In this document: one piece after another, positions 1-8,161 of the stretch
Layout: every line of letters begins with the position of its first letter
Position numbering within the stretch: the stretch's first letter is position 1
Assembly: GCF_003289965.1 (NCBI RefSeq)
Contig: NZ_QMBQ01000003.1
Span: 62,001 to 126,000, forward strand
DNA length: 64,000 nt
DNA from: Mesorhizobium atlanticum
GTDB taxonomy: Bacteria > Pseudomonadota > Alphaproteobacteria > Rhizobiales > Rhizobiaceae
Direction: 5' to 3'
Position numbers and translations under genes: made by a program
The notes under the pieces: model-generated
The model's database searches: none
What the model was told of the DNA's origin: nothing
The model's input: the letters and a program-made list of their open reading frames with translations, nothing else

Positions 1-255
1 CTGCCGGCCGGCTCGCTGATGTTCTTCAAGGGCGGCGTGACGCTCAAGGTCGACGGCCAGAACAAGCCCTGCCGCTTTGCCGGACAGTCGATCGCCGAGC
101 ATGTCGGCGCCGCGGATATCAGTGCCACCGCACTGCTCTTTCCCAAGGAGGCGAAACGGCTGCGCGGCCTTGTCGCGTGGGTCGAGAAGCCCGGCACGAT
201 CACCGTCGGCGAAGAGATTTCCGTACGGGTGCCGGAGCAGTGGATCTATCGCTGA
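1..255 (+). CDS. MOSC domain protein, C-terminal fragment
   Basis: The frame is open from the first base and ends at TGA 253-255, so only the last 84 residues are present. The segment reads as the end of a MOSC domain, the sulfur-carrier fold of molybdenum cofactor sulfurases and YiiM-like proteins: it has the PCRFAGQSIAE stretch with a conserved-type Cys and finishes with a beta-rich tail (GTITVGEEISVRV). MOSC proteins are thought to carry or transfer activated sulfur on a Cys; the substrate cannot be read from a fragment. It converges on the SDR gene, separated by a long imperfect palindrome. Confidence 0.7.
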   Translation: MPAGSLMFFKGGVTLKVDGQNKPCRFAGQSIAEHVGAADISATALLFPKEAKRLRGLVAWVEKPGTITVGEEISVRVPEQWIYR

Positions 256-256
256 A

Positions 257-395
257 GTATGCCGATATTCAGGTGAGGTCGGCCTGCGAACGGCGGGTTC
301 CTGTGCTTCCGGTGCTCACGTACCCAAAAGTACGCTCCGCTCCGGTTCTCGGAACCCACCGTTCTCGACTCGCCCTGACCTGAATCTCAGCATAC
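257..395. repeat. Long imperfect intergenic palindrome
   Basis: The outer arms are 257-274 (GTATGCCGATATTCAGGT) and 378-395 (ACCTGAATCTCAGCATAC), complementary except at a few bases. Inside, GGCGGGTTCC near 292-301 faces GGAACCCACCG near 351-361, and a central GTAC-CCAAAA-GTAC hairpin lies near 320-333. It fills the gap between two convergent genes. The shape is that of a mobile intergenic palindromic element, and it could terminate transcription from both sides. Confidence 0.6.
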
Positions 396-426
396 CTCGG
401 CTGGTTTAGGTCCGGCCGAAAGAGTT

Positions 427-1266
427 TCAGGCTTTGCGGTTCTTGTTGGCGCCCTGCGCCATCACCGAAACATCGTCCCACTTTTCCCAGGTGGCTATGC
501 GATTGGCGTATTCCTGCTTGATCATCGGCAGGCCGCCGTCGCCGAAGAAGACCCTGAGCGGCGGCTCGGCAGCGTCGACGATGGCGAGCATCGCCGGGCC
601 GGTCGCCTCGGGGTCGCCCGCCACGGCTCGGCTGCGACGCTCCGCCATGGCCGCGCGTGCCGGCTCATAGGCGTCGATCGGCTTGGAGACCTTGGCCGAA
701 GGTCCCGCCCAGTCCGTGGAAAAACCGCCCGGCTCGACCAGGGTCACGTGAATACCGAACGGTGCGACTTCCAGGCTGAGCGACTGGCTGAAGGCTTCCA
801 GCGCCCATTTCGAGGCGTGGTAGAGGCCGAGCGAGGCGAAGGCGTTGACGCCGCCGATCGAGGAGATCTGGATGATGTGGCCGGAGCGCTGCGCCCGCAT
901 GATGGGCAGCGCCGCCTGCGTCACCCAAAGCGCGCCGAAGACGTTGGTCTCGATCTGGTCGCGCGCTTCCTGCTCGGTGACTTCCTCGATGGCGCCGAAA
1001 TGGCCGTAGCCGGCATTGTTGATGACGACGTCGATCCGGCCGAACCGCTTGTGCGCCTCGGCGATCGCGGCGTCGACGGCCTTTTTGTCGGTGACGCCGA
1101 GCTTTATGGCCGCGATCCTGTCGCCGTATTTCTCGACGAGATCGACGAGCGTGGCGGCATCGCGGGCGGTAGCGGCGACGCTATCGCCGCGGGCGAGCGC
1201 AGCCTCGGCCCAGACGCGGCCAAAGCCCTTCGACGATCCGGTGATGAACCAAACCTTATCAGTCAT
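427..1266 (-). CDS. Short-chain dehydrogenase/reductase (SDR)
   Basis: A 279-residue classical SDR, likely a cytosolic NAD(P)-dependent oxidoreductase of unknown substrate. The N-terminus carries the Rossmann nucleotide motif TGSSKGFG, followed by NNAGYG, a catalytic-type Ser in QISSIGG and the YHASK active-site Tyr/Lys pair. I start at MTDKVWFITG rather than the upstream in-frame ATG at 1344, because the extra 26 residues do not look like SDR sequence and an AAGGATCACAG stretch precedes 1266. The C-terminal tail (about residues 190-279) is longer than in minimal SDRs. No neighbour suggests a pathway. Confidence 0.85.
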   Translation of the reverse strand: MTDKVWFITGSSKGFGRVWAEAALARGDSVAATARDAATLVDLVEKYGDRIAAIKLGVTDKKAVDAAIAEAHKRFGRIDVVINNAGYGHFGAIEEVTEQEARDQIETNVFGALWVTQAALPIMRAQRSGHIIQISSIGGVNAFASLGLYHASKWALEAFSQSLSLEVAPFGIHVTLVEPGGFSTDWAGPSAKVSKPIDAYEPARAAMAERRSRAVAGDPEATGPAMLAIVDAAEPPLRVFFGDGGLPMIKQEYANRIATWEKWDDVSVMAQGANKNRKA

Positions 1267-1409
1267 GATCTGTGATCCTTGCCCTTGGAGCAGTGCAGCG
1301 CCTCTCAGGATCGCCGGGCACTCCAAGTGTGTGTTTTTGCGCAATTCCGGGCGGAAAACAGCTATGCGCCTTTCCTGGGATTGCCTTAGGGGCGATGTAT
1401 TCCGGATAT

Positions 1410-1429
1410 AAGCGGAGGTTACTCCGCTT
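1410..1429. repeat. Perfect 8-bp inverted repeat upstream of the SDR gene
   Basis: AAGCGGAG (1410-1417) and CTCCGCTT (1422-1429) flank a 4-base loop. The element lies in the 226-bp gap between the SDR start and the end of the aminotransferase gene, both on the minus strand. No T-run follows on the minus strand, so it may be an operator or a weak terminator. Nothing else is recognisable in that gap. Confidence 0.45.
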
Positions 1430-1492
1430 GCTGCATGTACGGCGCTTTCGGCTTTTTTCCAGAGGCGCCGCCGGATTTATTTGGCTGGCCCG

Positions 1493-2449
1493 TCAGGGAT
1501 AGCGCACCGCGCTCGACCAGGCCGGGTCCTCATGCCTTTTCCAATAGAGCGCCATCAGCCGCTCGGTGATCGGGCCGACCTTGCCGTCGGCGACAGGCGC
1601 GCCGTCGATCGTCGTGACCGGCATGACGCCGCCGGCGGTCGAGGTGATGAAGACCTCGTCCGCTGCCTTCAGCGCGGTCACGCCGACATCGGTCGCGACC
1701 GCAGAAAGGCCGGCCTCGGCACATAGGTCGAACACCGTGCGGCGCGTGATCCCGGGCAGCACGCCGACGGCAGGCGTCGATAATTTGTCGTCCTTGACGC
1801 AGAAGACGTTGAAGCCCGGACCTTCGGCGACATTGCCGTTGAAGTCGAGGATCAGCGCGGTGTCGGCGCCACGGTCATAGGCATCGTAGAGGCCGCGGAC
1901 GAGATCGAGCCAGTGGTAGTTCTTGATCGAGGGATCGATCGAAGCCGGCGGGATGCGCACCTTGTCGCTGATCGCGACATGCAGGCCGCGCCGCAGCTGT
2001 TCGGCATTGGCGATTGAGCCGAAGGGAACAGCGAAAGCCATGAAGCGGTTGACCGCCTGGCGCGGGTCGCGGCTGAAGGTCGGCGAGGCACCGCGCGTGC
2101 ACAGCATTTCGACGTAAGCCGCGCGGTGGCCGGAGAGCGCGACGCAATTGTGGAGAATATCGGCAACGCCATCACGATCGAAAGGGATCGTCATGCGCAA
2201 CTTCTCCAGCCCGCCGAAGAACCGGTCGAGATGGAGGTCGAGGCGGAAGAAGCGGCCGTCCCAGACATGCACGGTGTCATAGGTGGCGTCCGAATGCAGA
2301 AAGCCCCAATCCAGCACCGAGATCTCGGCCTGAGACATTGGCAGATACTGCCCGTCGAGGAAGACCACGCCGTCGGGATAGGCGTGCGGGTCGAGATGGC
2401 GATCGGAGAGAAAGGGGAAATTGGCTGGCGTGGCGGCGGCCTGGCTCAT
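1493..2449 (-). CDS. Class IV PLP aminotransferase (D-amino acid/branched-chain type)
   Basis: A 318-residue fold-type IV PLP enzyme. Visible marks are the DGQYLP and SVLDWGFLHSD N-terminal strands, the presumed Schiff-base Lys in SIKNYHWLD, GNVAEGPGFNVF (cofactor phosphate region) and GVLPGITRRTV. The family includes branched-chain and D-amino acid aminotransferases and ADC lyase; the sequence alone does not separate them, though the VLDWGFLHSDATYDTV style is common in D-amino acid aminotransferase-like proteins of rhizobia. The start at MSQAAAT is chosen because GAGGAGG lies just upstream; the longer in-frame start at 2473 lacks this. It is transcribed alone. Confidence 0.85.
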   Translation of the reverse strand: MSQAAATPANFPFLSDRHLDPHAYPDGVVFLDGQYLPMSQAEISVLDWGFLHSDATYDTVHVWDGRFFRLDLHLDRFFGGLEKLRMTIPFDRDGVADILHNCVALSGHRAAYVEMLCTRGASPTFSRDPRQAVNRFMAFAVPFGSIANAEQLRRGLHVAISDKVRIPPASIDPSIKNYHWLDLVRGLYDAYDRGADTALILDFNGNVAEGPGFNVFCVKDDKLSTPAVGVLPGITRRTVFDLCAEAGLSAVATDVGVTALKAADEVFITSTAGGVMPVTTIDGAPVADGKVGPITERLMALYWKRHEDPAWSSAVRYP

Positions 2450-2534
2450 TTCATTCCTCCTCGGGCGTTCCAATGAGGCAGGCTAGCGTCCGGCTGCGGA
2501 TGCAGTAGAGCCAGGCAGGTTGCGCTGCTTGGCC

Positions 2535-2849
2535 TCATTCGTCCTCGTCGTCTTCCTCCAGCAGCCGCGTGGCGCGCCAGCGGGTGAGCACCGCATTGGT
2601 CTCATCAATGACGAAGAAACGCGCCGAATCCCGGTCGTAGCCTTCGGCGAGCAGCTTTTCATAGTCGGTATGGGCGTGACGGACATGGGCGATGGTTGCC
2701 AGCCACACCGCGATCGTCGGCGGCAGAGTCTTCATGTGCACGGAACCGGCGTCGGCGCGGATCTTTTCCATGTCGGCATAGGGCGCCAAGGGAAGAAGCG
2801 CGGTCAGCGCCTTGGCGATGGCGCGGCGGCGGCCGGTGGGGGCGCTCAT
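2535..2849 (-). CDS. DUF2293 domain protein
   Basis: A 104-residue basic protein of the DUF2293 type, seen here as RRRAIAKALTALLPLAPYADMEKIR, HMKTLPPTIAVWLATIAHVRHAHTDYEKLL and a short acidic tail (EEDDEDE). The family's function is unknown to me. Its ATG overlaps the stop of trmO by 4 bases, so it is translationally coupled to a tRNA-modification gene; a role near tRNA or RNA is a guess from that pairing only. Confidence 0.75.
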   Translation of the reverse strand: MSAPTGRRRAIAKALTALLPLAPYADMEKIRADAGSVHMKTLPPTIAVWLATIAHVRHAHTDYEKLLAEGYDRDSARFFVIDETNAVLTRWRATRLLEEDDEDE

Positions 2850-3352
2850 TTGTCGTCGCGTCCGGCGATGGTCGCTTCCGGGAAGGCGTCGACCGAAGCG
2901 TAGTAGGGCTTGATGTCGATGACCGGCGTGGCGTCGAGCACATCAATGGCGTCGATCTCGATCCGTCCGGCCTCGATGTCGAGCGCGACGAGCTTCGCCA
3001 CATGCAGGCCGACAGGGTTCGGCCGGGCAGGGGAGCGCAGCGAGAAAACGCCTTTCGGTTCAGCCGCGTGGCGCGGTTTCTGCACAATCAGATTGCGCGG
3101 CGCGTGATGCAGCCAGGACAGGATGACGACGTGACTGGCCCGTTCCAGGTTTTGCAATCCCGGGCGATAGGGCTCGTCGATCAGGACTGTCGCGGTTCGC
3201 CCTGATTCACGGGCGGCGCGCATGTTCTTGGGGCAATCCTCGCGGCTCGTCCAGGGCGAGACGATGCGGCCGATGAAGACGACATGGCCGTCCGGCCGCA
3301 ACCCCGCCGGATCGGCTGCAAGCAGCGTTTCACCGTCGCGCGTCTCAAACAT
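2846..3352 (-). CDS. trmO: tRNA-(N6-threonylcarbamoyladenosine37)-N6-methyltransferase, TrmO/TsaA family
   Basis: A 168-residue TrmO (YaeB/UPF0066) protein. Members methylate N6 of t6A37 in tRNA-Thr using SAM, through a beta-barrel fold unlike other methyltransferases. Diagnostic stretches are FIGRIVSPW near the N-terminus, LERASHVVILSWLHHA, and the signature GVFSLRSPARPNPVGL, followed by IDAIDVLDATPVIDIKPY. I use ATG 3352 because GGAGGG sits 8 bases upstream; an in-frame GTG at 3361 would add three residues. It is divergent from the ArsR-methyltransferase/metF operon and overlaps the DUF2293 gene. Confidence 0.85.
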   Translation of the reverse strand: MFETRDGETLLAADPAGLRPDGHVVFIGRIVSPWTSREDCPKNMRAARESGRTATVLIDEPYRPGLQNLERASHVVILSWLHHAPRNLIVQKPRHAAEPKGVFSLRSPARPNPVGLHVAKLVALDIEAGRIEIDAIDVLDATPVIDIKPYYASVDAFPEATIAGRDDK

Positions 3353-3454
3353 CCTGTTCACCCTCCGGAGGAGCCGCTCGCCCGGCGCGGGTCACGGCTG
3401 CGCCATTTTCTTGTCCGGAAACGACATTGCGCTTGCCAGGGTTTCAAAATCGAC

Positions 3455-3476
3455 ATAAACATATCTTTATATCTTT
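3455..3476 (+). promoter_or_regulatory. Candidate ArsR-type operator before the ArsR-methyltransferase/metF operon
   Basis: An AT-rich island in GC-rich DNA, 17-38 bases before the start codon. It has an inverted repeat ATAAA (3455-3459)/TTTAT (3466-3470) and a tandem octamer ATATCTTT at 3461-3468 and 3469-3476. ArsR-family regulators usually bind short AT-rich inverted repeats, and autoregulation is common. The assignment is inferred from position and symmetry only. Confidence 0.45.
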
Positions 3477-3492
3477 CAACGAGAGCCCGCTC

Positions 3493-4500
3493 ATGCATGT
3501 CTCGCTCGACACAATGGTAGATACATTGAAGGCGGCGGCCGAATCCAGCCGGCTGCGCATCCTGGTGCTGCTTTCGCGTGGCGATCTCACTGTCTCCGAC
3601 CTCACTGAGATCCTCGGCCAGTCGCAGCCGCGCGTCTCGCGCCATCTGAAGCTGCTGCTCGATGCCGGGCTGATTGGCCGCTACCAGGAAGGGTCCTGGG
3701 CCTTCTTCAGGCTGACCGATACGGACAATTCGCGCGATTTCGTGCAGCGCCTGGTCTCCGGCATCAGCGAAGGCGACCCGCAGGTGGTGCGCGATCTCGA
3801 GCGGCTGGCGGCGGTGAAGCGTAAGCGGCAGGATCGGGCCGCCGAATATTTCTCCGAGAACGCCGCGAGCTGGGATCATATCCGCTCGCTGCATGTGCCG
3901 GACCGCGCGGTGGAGGCGGCACTCATCAAGCTCGTCGGCAAGCGGCCGTTCCAGTCGATGCTCGACCTCGGCACCGGCACGGGCCGGCTGCTCGAAATCT
4001 TCGCGCCGCTCTACCGGCGCGGCGTCGGCATCGACATGTCGCGCGAGATGCTGACGGTGGCGCGCGCCAATCTCGACAAGGCCGGCATCGCCAATGCGCA
4101 GGTTCGCCAGGGCGACATTTTCTCACCGCCGGTCGAGCGCAACGCCTTCGATCTCGTCACCATCCACCAGGTGCTGCACTATCTCGACGATCCCGCCCGC
4201 GCCATCGCCGAAGCGGCGCGGCTGCTGCGCCCCTCGGGTCGGCTGATCGTCGTCGACTTCGCGCCGCATAATCTGGAATTCCTGCGCGACCAGCACGCCC
4301 ATATGCGGCTCGGCTTCTCCGACCGGCAGATGTCCGACTGGTTCGCGGAGGCTGGGCTCGACCTGGAGGACAGCCAGGAGTTCGAGCCGCGCGGCGGCAA
4401 CGAGGCAAGGCTCACCGTCAAGCTCTGGCTCGGCCGCGACCGCCGCCTGCAGATCGCCGATCCGTCCAACGATTCCTTGCCAGTAAGGGAAACAGCCTGA
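3493..4500 (+). CDS. ArsR-family regulator fused to a SAM-dependent methyltransferase
   Basis: A 335-residue two-domain protein. Residues about 1-90 form a winged helix of the ArsR type (SSRLRILVLLSRGDLTVSDL, QSQPRVSRHLKLLLDAGLI, then the GSWAFFRLTD wing) without an obvious metal-binding Cys/His cluster. Residues about 140-300 are a class I methyltransferase with motif I DLGTGTG at 158-164, GIDMSREML and VTIHQVLHYLDDP. The gene overlaps metF by one base (TGATG), so it is coupled to methionine/folate metabolism. ArsR regulators of the SAM cycle such as SahR are known; that this one senses SAM or S-adenosylhomocysteine through its methyltransferase domain is an inference. The start at MHVSLDT follows AACGAGAG and skips 22 poorly conserved upstream residues. 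Confidence 0.85.
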   Translation: MHVSLDTMVDTLKAAAESSRLRILVLLSRGDLTVSDLTEILGQSQPRVSRHLKLLLDAGLIGRYQEGSWAFFRLTDTDNSRDFVQRLVSGISEGDPQVVRDLERLAAVKRKRQDRAAEYFSENAASWDHIRSLHVPDRAVEAALIKLVGKRPFQSMLDLGTGTGRLLEIFAPLYRRGVGIDMSREMLTVARANLDKAGIANAQVRQGDIFSPPVERNAFDLVTIHQVLHYLDDPARAIAEAARLLRPSGRLIVVDFAPHNLEFLRDQHAHMRLGFSDRQMSDWFAEAGLDLEDSQEFEPRGGNEARLTVKLWLGRDRRLQIADPSNDSLPVRETA

Positions 4501-5417
4501 TGAACCAGTTCCGCTTTTCCCGCCGCCCCGACATCGGCGACAAGGTCAGGGTCTCGTTCGAATTCTTCCCGCCGAAGAATGACGAGATGGAAGCAAGGCT
4601 CTGGGACACGGTCACAAGGCTGGAGCCGCTGAAGCCAAAATTCGTCTCGGTGACCTACGGCGCCGGCGGCTCGACCCGCGAGCGCACGGCGCGCACGGTC
4701 AAACGCATCCTCAACGAGACGACGCTGACGCCAGCGGCGCATATGACCTGCGTCGACGCGGCGCGTGACCAGGTCGACACGGTCATCCGCGAATTCGTCG
4801 ACTTCGGCGTCACCCGTTTCGTCGCGCTGCGCGGCGATCCGGCCGCAGGCGTCGGAACCGCTTATCGCCCGCATCCCGACGGCTACGCCAACGGCGCCGA
4901 ACTGGTCGGCGCGCTGAAGAGCGTCGGCGATTTCGACATCTCGGTCTCGGCCTATCCGGAAAAGCATCCGGAAAGCCCGGACTTCGCCACCGACATCGAC
5001 ATGCTGAAGCGCAAGGTCGACAACGGCGCGACGCGGGCGATCACCCAGTTCTTCTTCGACAACGATCTCTACGAACGCTACGTCGAGCGGGCACGGCGCG
5101 CCGGCATCTATATCCCGATCGTGCCCGGCATCCTGCCGGTGCATAATTTCACGCAGGTCGCCAATTTCTCGTCGCGCTGCGGGGCGCTGGTGCCGGCATG
5201 GCTGGCCGAGCGTTTCGAGGGGCTGGAGAACGATCCGCAGACACATGCGCTTGTGGCCTCGGCCGTGGCGGCCGAGCAGGTGCTCGACCTCGTCGAGCGC
5301 GGCGTCGGCGACTTCCATTTCTACACGATGAACCGCGCCGACCTCGTCTTTGCCGTCTGCCACATGATCGGCATCCGCTCGCATGAGGCGGAGGCGACCG
5401 GGTCGGCCGCGGCCTGA
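4500..5417 (+). CDS. metF: 5,10-methylenetetrahydrofolate reductase
   Basis: A 305-residue MetF, the flavoprotein that reduces methylene-THF to methyl-THF, the methyl donor for methionine synthase. The TIM-barrel marks are present: SFEFFPPKN (residues 19-27) with the catalytic-type Glu, SVTYGAGGSTRERT, AAHMTCV, ALRGDPAAG, VSAYPEKHPE, ITQFFFDND and PGILPV. The length matches bacterial MetF. It is the second gene of a coupled pair behind the ArsR-methyltransferase fusion and is followed by a strong hairpin terminator, so the two form a two-gene unit. Confidence 0.95.
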   Translation: MNQFRFSRRPDIGDKVRVSFEFFPPKNDEMEARLWDTVTRLEPLKPKFVSVTYGAGGSTRERTARTVKRILNETTLTPAAHMTCVDAARDQVDTVIREFVDFGVTRFVALRGDPAAGVGTAYRPHPDGYANGAELVGALKSVGDFDISVSAYPEKHPESPDFATDIDMLKRKVDNGATRAITQFFFDNDLYERYVERARRAGIYIPIVPGILPVHNFTQVANFSSRCGALVPAWLAERFEGLENDPQTHALVASAVAAEQVLDLVERGVGDFHFYTMNRADLVFAVCHMIGIRSHEAEATGSAAA

Positions 5418-5452
5418 ACCAAGGCTGTGCCTGAAGTCAGGGTCTGCAATGG

Positions 5453-5480
5453 AAAAGGCCGGGTGGAAACCCGGCCTTTT
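5453..5480 (+). terminator. Rho-independent terminator after metF
   Basis: A perfect 12-bp stem AAAAGGCCGGGT (5453-5464) / ACCCGGCCTTTT (5469-5480) with a GGAA loop. The A-run and T-run at the stem base make it usable on both strands, so it can also end transcripts from the small minus-strand gene at 5529-5615. Confidence 0.85.
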
Positions 5481-5528
5481 CGAACTGTTGGACTATTCTC
5501 GGTGCCTGGTCTTCCCGGCTTTGGCGGG

Positions 5529-5615
5529 TCAGGGAAGAACGCCTATGATAAGGGCACCGATGAATGCGAATGCGGCACAAATCATCAAAGCGTTGATTGG
5601 CCTCGTCAGTCCCAT
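5529..5615 (-). CDS. 28-residue single-span hydrophobic peptide
   Basis: A short gene: ATG at 5615, then 28 codons to TGA. The product begins MGLTRPINALMICAAFAF and ends GVLP, so a short polar head is followed by about 18 hydrophobic residues, a typical single membrane helix. A strong Shine-Dalgarno GAGGAGG (plus-strand 5623-5629) lies 7 bases before the start, and the bidirectional metF terminator lies downstream. It sits alone in the 391-bp gap between metF and the EamA gene. I cannot assign a function; conservation would decide whether it is real. Confidence 0.6.
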   Translation of the reverse strand: MGLTRPINALMICAAFAFIGALIIGVLP

Positions 5616-5808
5616 GTCATAGCCTCCTCTTCAGAGCTATGGCAGGAGTCTAGGGTCATTTGGGCCACAGGCAAGCGGAAAACGTGCTGCATTGCGACAT
5701 GATTGTGGAATTTGCGACTACAAATTGGCCGTTAGTCGTTGAAACTCTTCGGCAAAAGCCGGCTTCGCGGTTGTGAATAAATTGTGGCGGCGGTGTGGCA
5801 TGACACCG
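5616..5808. other. Short gap with no further gene seen
   Basis: The 193 bases between the 28-residue peptide gene and the end of the EamA gene hold the Shine-Dalgarno of the peptide at 5623-5629 and a moderately AT-rich stretch (5640-5720) that may carry its promoter. I see no further reading frame or clear terminator. Confidence 0.4.
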
Positions 5809-6729
5809 CTACCATTTGCCGAACAACCGCCCGTCGATGGTGATCAAGCCGAGTCCAATCAGCGTCATGCCGCCGATTTCGAACAGCGCCAACCGCTCGC
5901 CGAGGAAGAGAAAGCCGAGCAGAACCGCGCTGACCGGCACGATCAAGGTGACCAGCGAGGCATTGGTGGCGCCGGCCGAGGCGACGAGGTTGAAATAGAG
6001 GATATAGGCGAAGGCGGTGGACAGCAGCGCCAGTCCCAACACCGCGGCCCAGACCGGCGGCGAGGCTGAGAACAAGCCCGTCGGCCCATAGGCAATGAGC
6101 ACGATGGGGGTCATGATGATGGTCGAGGCGGTCAGTTGCCCGGTGGCAATCACCGGCGAGGGCACACCCTTGAAGCGGCGCGCGATCATCAAGGCGATCG
6201 CATAGGACACCGAGGCGCCGATCAGCGCGAACTTGGCCCAGACCGGCCCGCCGAGGCCGGCAACAAGACCCGGGCCGATCATCACCGCGGTCCCGGCTAC
6301 GCCGAGCGCGATGCCGGCCAGCTTGTTCCAGGACAGCCTCTCGTCGGTTGTGAGCGCATTGGCAAGCACCAGTGTCCAGAACGGCGTCGTGGCGTTGAGC
6401 ACCGAGGCGACGCCGGCGCCGAGCTGCGTCTGGCCGGCGAAGATCAGCGAGAAGGGCACGACGTTGTTGGTGAGCGCCAGCAGGAAGAACAGGCCGGCAT
6501 GCGGGAAGGCGAGCCGGAACGACGGGCCGCGGACCGCCAGATAAAGCTGAAGTGCGATCGCTGCGACGGCGACGCGGAACAGCACCAGCGCCAGCGGATG
6601 GATCTCGGATACGGCAATGCGGGCAAAGAAGAACGATCCGCCCCAGATCGCGCCGAGCAGGAGAAGCTGCGCCCAATCCTTGAGCGTCATCGGTCCGCGC
6701 GTGGGCGCGGCGGCGGTCATAGTGGACAT
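5809..6729 (-). CDS. EamA/DMT-family transporter
   Basis: A 306-residue integral membrane protein of the drug/metabolite transporter superfamily: two EamA repeats, about ten hydrophobic spans. The first repeat opens with LLLGAIWGGSFFFARIAV and includes ALTNNVVPFSLIF and ASVLNATTPFWTLVLA; the second ends with the typical VTLIVPVSAVLLGFLFLGERL. These proteins usually export amino acids, metabolites or drugs; the substrate is not readable. The start at MSTMTAAAP follows GGGGAGGA by a normal spacing; the longer frame to 6840 would add a non-family N-terminus. It is divergent from the decarboxylase gene, which may hint at a polyamine or amino acid link. Confidence 0.85.
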   Translation of the reverse strand: MSTMTAAAPTRGPMTLKDWAQLLLLGAIWGGSFFFARIAVSEIHPLALVLFRVAVAAIALQLYLAVRGPSFRLAFPHAGLFFLLALTNNVVPFSLIFAGQTQLGAGVASVLNATTPFWTLVLANALTTDERLSWNKLAGIALGVAGTAVMIGPGLVAGLGGPVWAKFALIGASVSYAIALMIARRFKGVPSPVIATGQLTASTIIMTPIVLIAYGPTGLFSASPPVWAAVLGLALLSTAFAYILYFNLVASAGATNASLVTLIVPVSAVLLGFLFLGERLALFEIGGMTLIGLGLITIDGRLFGKW

Positions 6730-6939
6730 GTCATGTCCTCCCCAGGCCGATCGCAATCTCGGCCGTTGCACCTCACCAACCGATATCGCGTTCGCAGGCA
6801 AGGGCCACCCGAAACCTGACCGGTGGTTTAGCGTTGGCAAAATGTGCAGCCGGCCGCGCCGGGTCGACAGACACAGAACTGTTTTCTTTGGCGGCTAGCT
6901 AGGATTAATTGTGCGCGCTCCAGACCTGAGGATTCGTCC

Positions 6940-8160
6940 ATGCAGCGATTCGAAAATGCCCGTGACGCGGCACTGGCGCTTCGTCCCGACGATCCGGTCT
7001 ATTGTTTTCGCCCGCAGGTGCTGAAGGCGGATGCGCTGCAGTTCATGGGCATGTTTCCCGGCAAGACCGCCTATGCGGTGAAAACCAATGGCGAGCAGAT
7101 CGTGCTGAAGACGCTGGTGGAAGCCGGCGTCGGCACTTTCGACGTCGCCTCGCCGGGAGAGTTCGCTGCCGTGCGCGCGGTCTCGCCGGATGCCGAGATG
7201 CTCTACATGCACCCGGTCAAGGCACAGTCGGACATCAAGCTGGCGCTGGAGAAATACGGCATCCGAGTGATCTCGCTCGACCATGAGGACGAGATCACCA
7301 AGCTGACGCGCGTGGTGCGGGCGCTCGATATCGACCCGGGCGCCATCACCGTCTTCGTGCGCATCCAGACCAAGGGCCATGCGGCTTACGAATTGTCGAA
7401 GAAATTCGGCGCAGGGCCGGCCAACGCGGTCGAGCTTGCCGAGCGGCTGAACCGCACCGGCTACAAAGTGGGGCTCTGCTTCCATGTCGGCAGCCAGATC
7501 GAGGATCCCGACACCTATGAACGGGCGCTGGCCTCGGCCGACTGGGTGCGCAACCGCCTGACCTTCGACATTGCCGGGCTCGATGTCGGCGGTGGCTTCC
7601 CCGCCGAATACGGCCACGATCCCAACCGTAAGCTGGTCGAGATGCCGTCGCTCGGCCAGCTGATGTCGCGGCTCGCCGGCGACCTGAAGGAATACCAGTT
7701 CGACCAGATGCCGCTGGTGGCCGAGCCCGGCCGCGTGATCGTGGCGCGCTGCCTTTCGCTGATCGTGCGCGTGCTCTTGCGCAAGGGCAAGCGGCTCTAC
7801 ATCAATGACGGCATCTGGGCCTCGCTGTCGGATTCATGGACCGGCAAGATCACGCTGCCGGCTCGCTTCATCCCCGATCCGGCGATCCGCACGCGTAACG
7901 GCGCGGAAAAAAACATCGTGCCGTTCAAGGTCTGCGGCGCGACCTGCGATTCCGTCGACATCCTGTCGCGTCCGTTCTGGCTGCCGGAAACGGTCGACAC
8001 CGGCGACTGGATCGAGATCGGCCATATCGGCGCCTACTCGCTGTCGCTGAGGACCCGCTTCAACGGCTTCTTCCCCGACACCTTCGTGGAGGTGACGACG
8101 CCGTTCGACGAAGGCGACGCGCCGCAAGGGTTCGCGAGTCTGGAGACGATGGCGGATTGA
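6940..8160 (+). CDS. Fold-III PLP decarboxylase, ornithine decarboxylase-like
   Basis: A 406-residue member of the ornithine/DAP/arginine decarboxylase group (alanine racemase-like barrel plus beta domain). The PLP Lys is K48 in YAVKTN; HVGSQ, GLDVGGGFP and EPGR bind cofactor and substrate, and CGATCDSVDIL carries the Cys-Asp pair contributed across the dimer in ornithine decarboxylases. This favours ornithine or lysine decarboxylation to putrescine or cadaverine, a cytosolic step of polyamine synthesis. The start at ATG 6940 leaves out 32 upstream in-frame residues with no family character. A hairpin separates it from the convergent transglycosylase gene. Confidence 0.88.
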   Translation: MQRFENARDAALALRPDDPVYCFRPQVLKADALQFMGMFPGKTAYAVKTNGEQIVLKTLVEAGVGTFDVASPGEFAAVRAVSPDAEMLYMHPVKAQSDIKLALEKYGIRVISLDHEDEITKLTRVVRALDIDPGAITVFVRIQTKGHAAYELSKKFGAGPANAVELAERLNRTGYKVGLCFHVGSQIEDPDTYERALASADWVRNRLTFDIAGLDVGGGFPAEYGHDPNRKLVEMPSLGQLMSRLAGDLKEYQFDQMPLVAEPGRVIVARCLSLIVRVLLRKGKRLYINDGIWASLSDSWTGKITLPARFIPDPAIRTRNGAEKNIVPFKVCGATCDSVDILSRPFWLPETVDTGDWIEIGHIGAYSLSLRTRFNGFFPDTFVEVTTPFDEGDAPQGFASLETMAD

Positions 8161-8161
8161 G

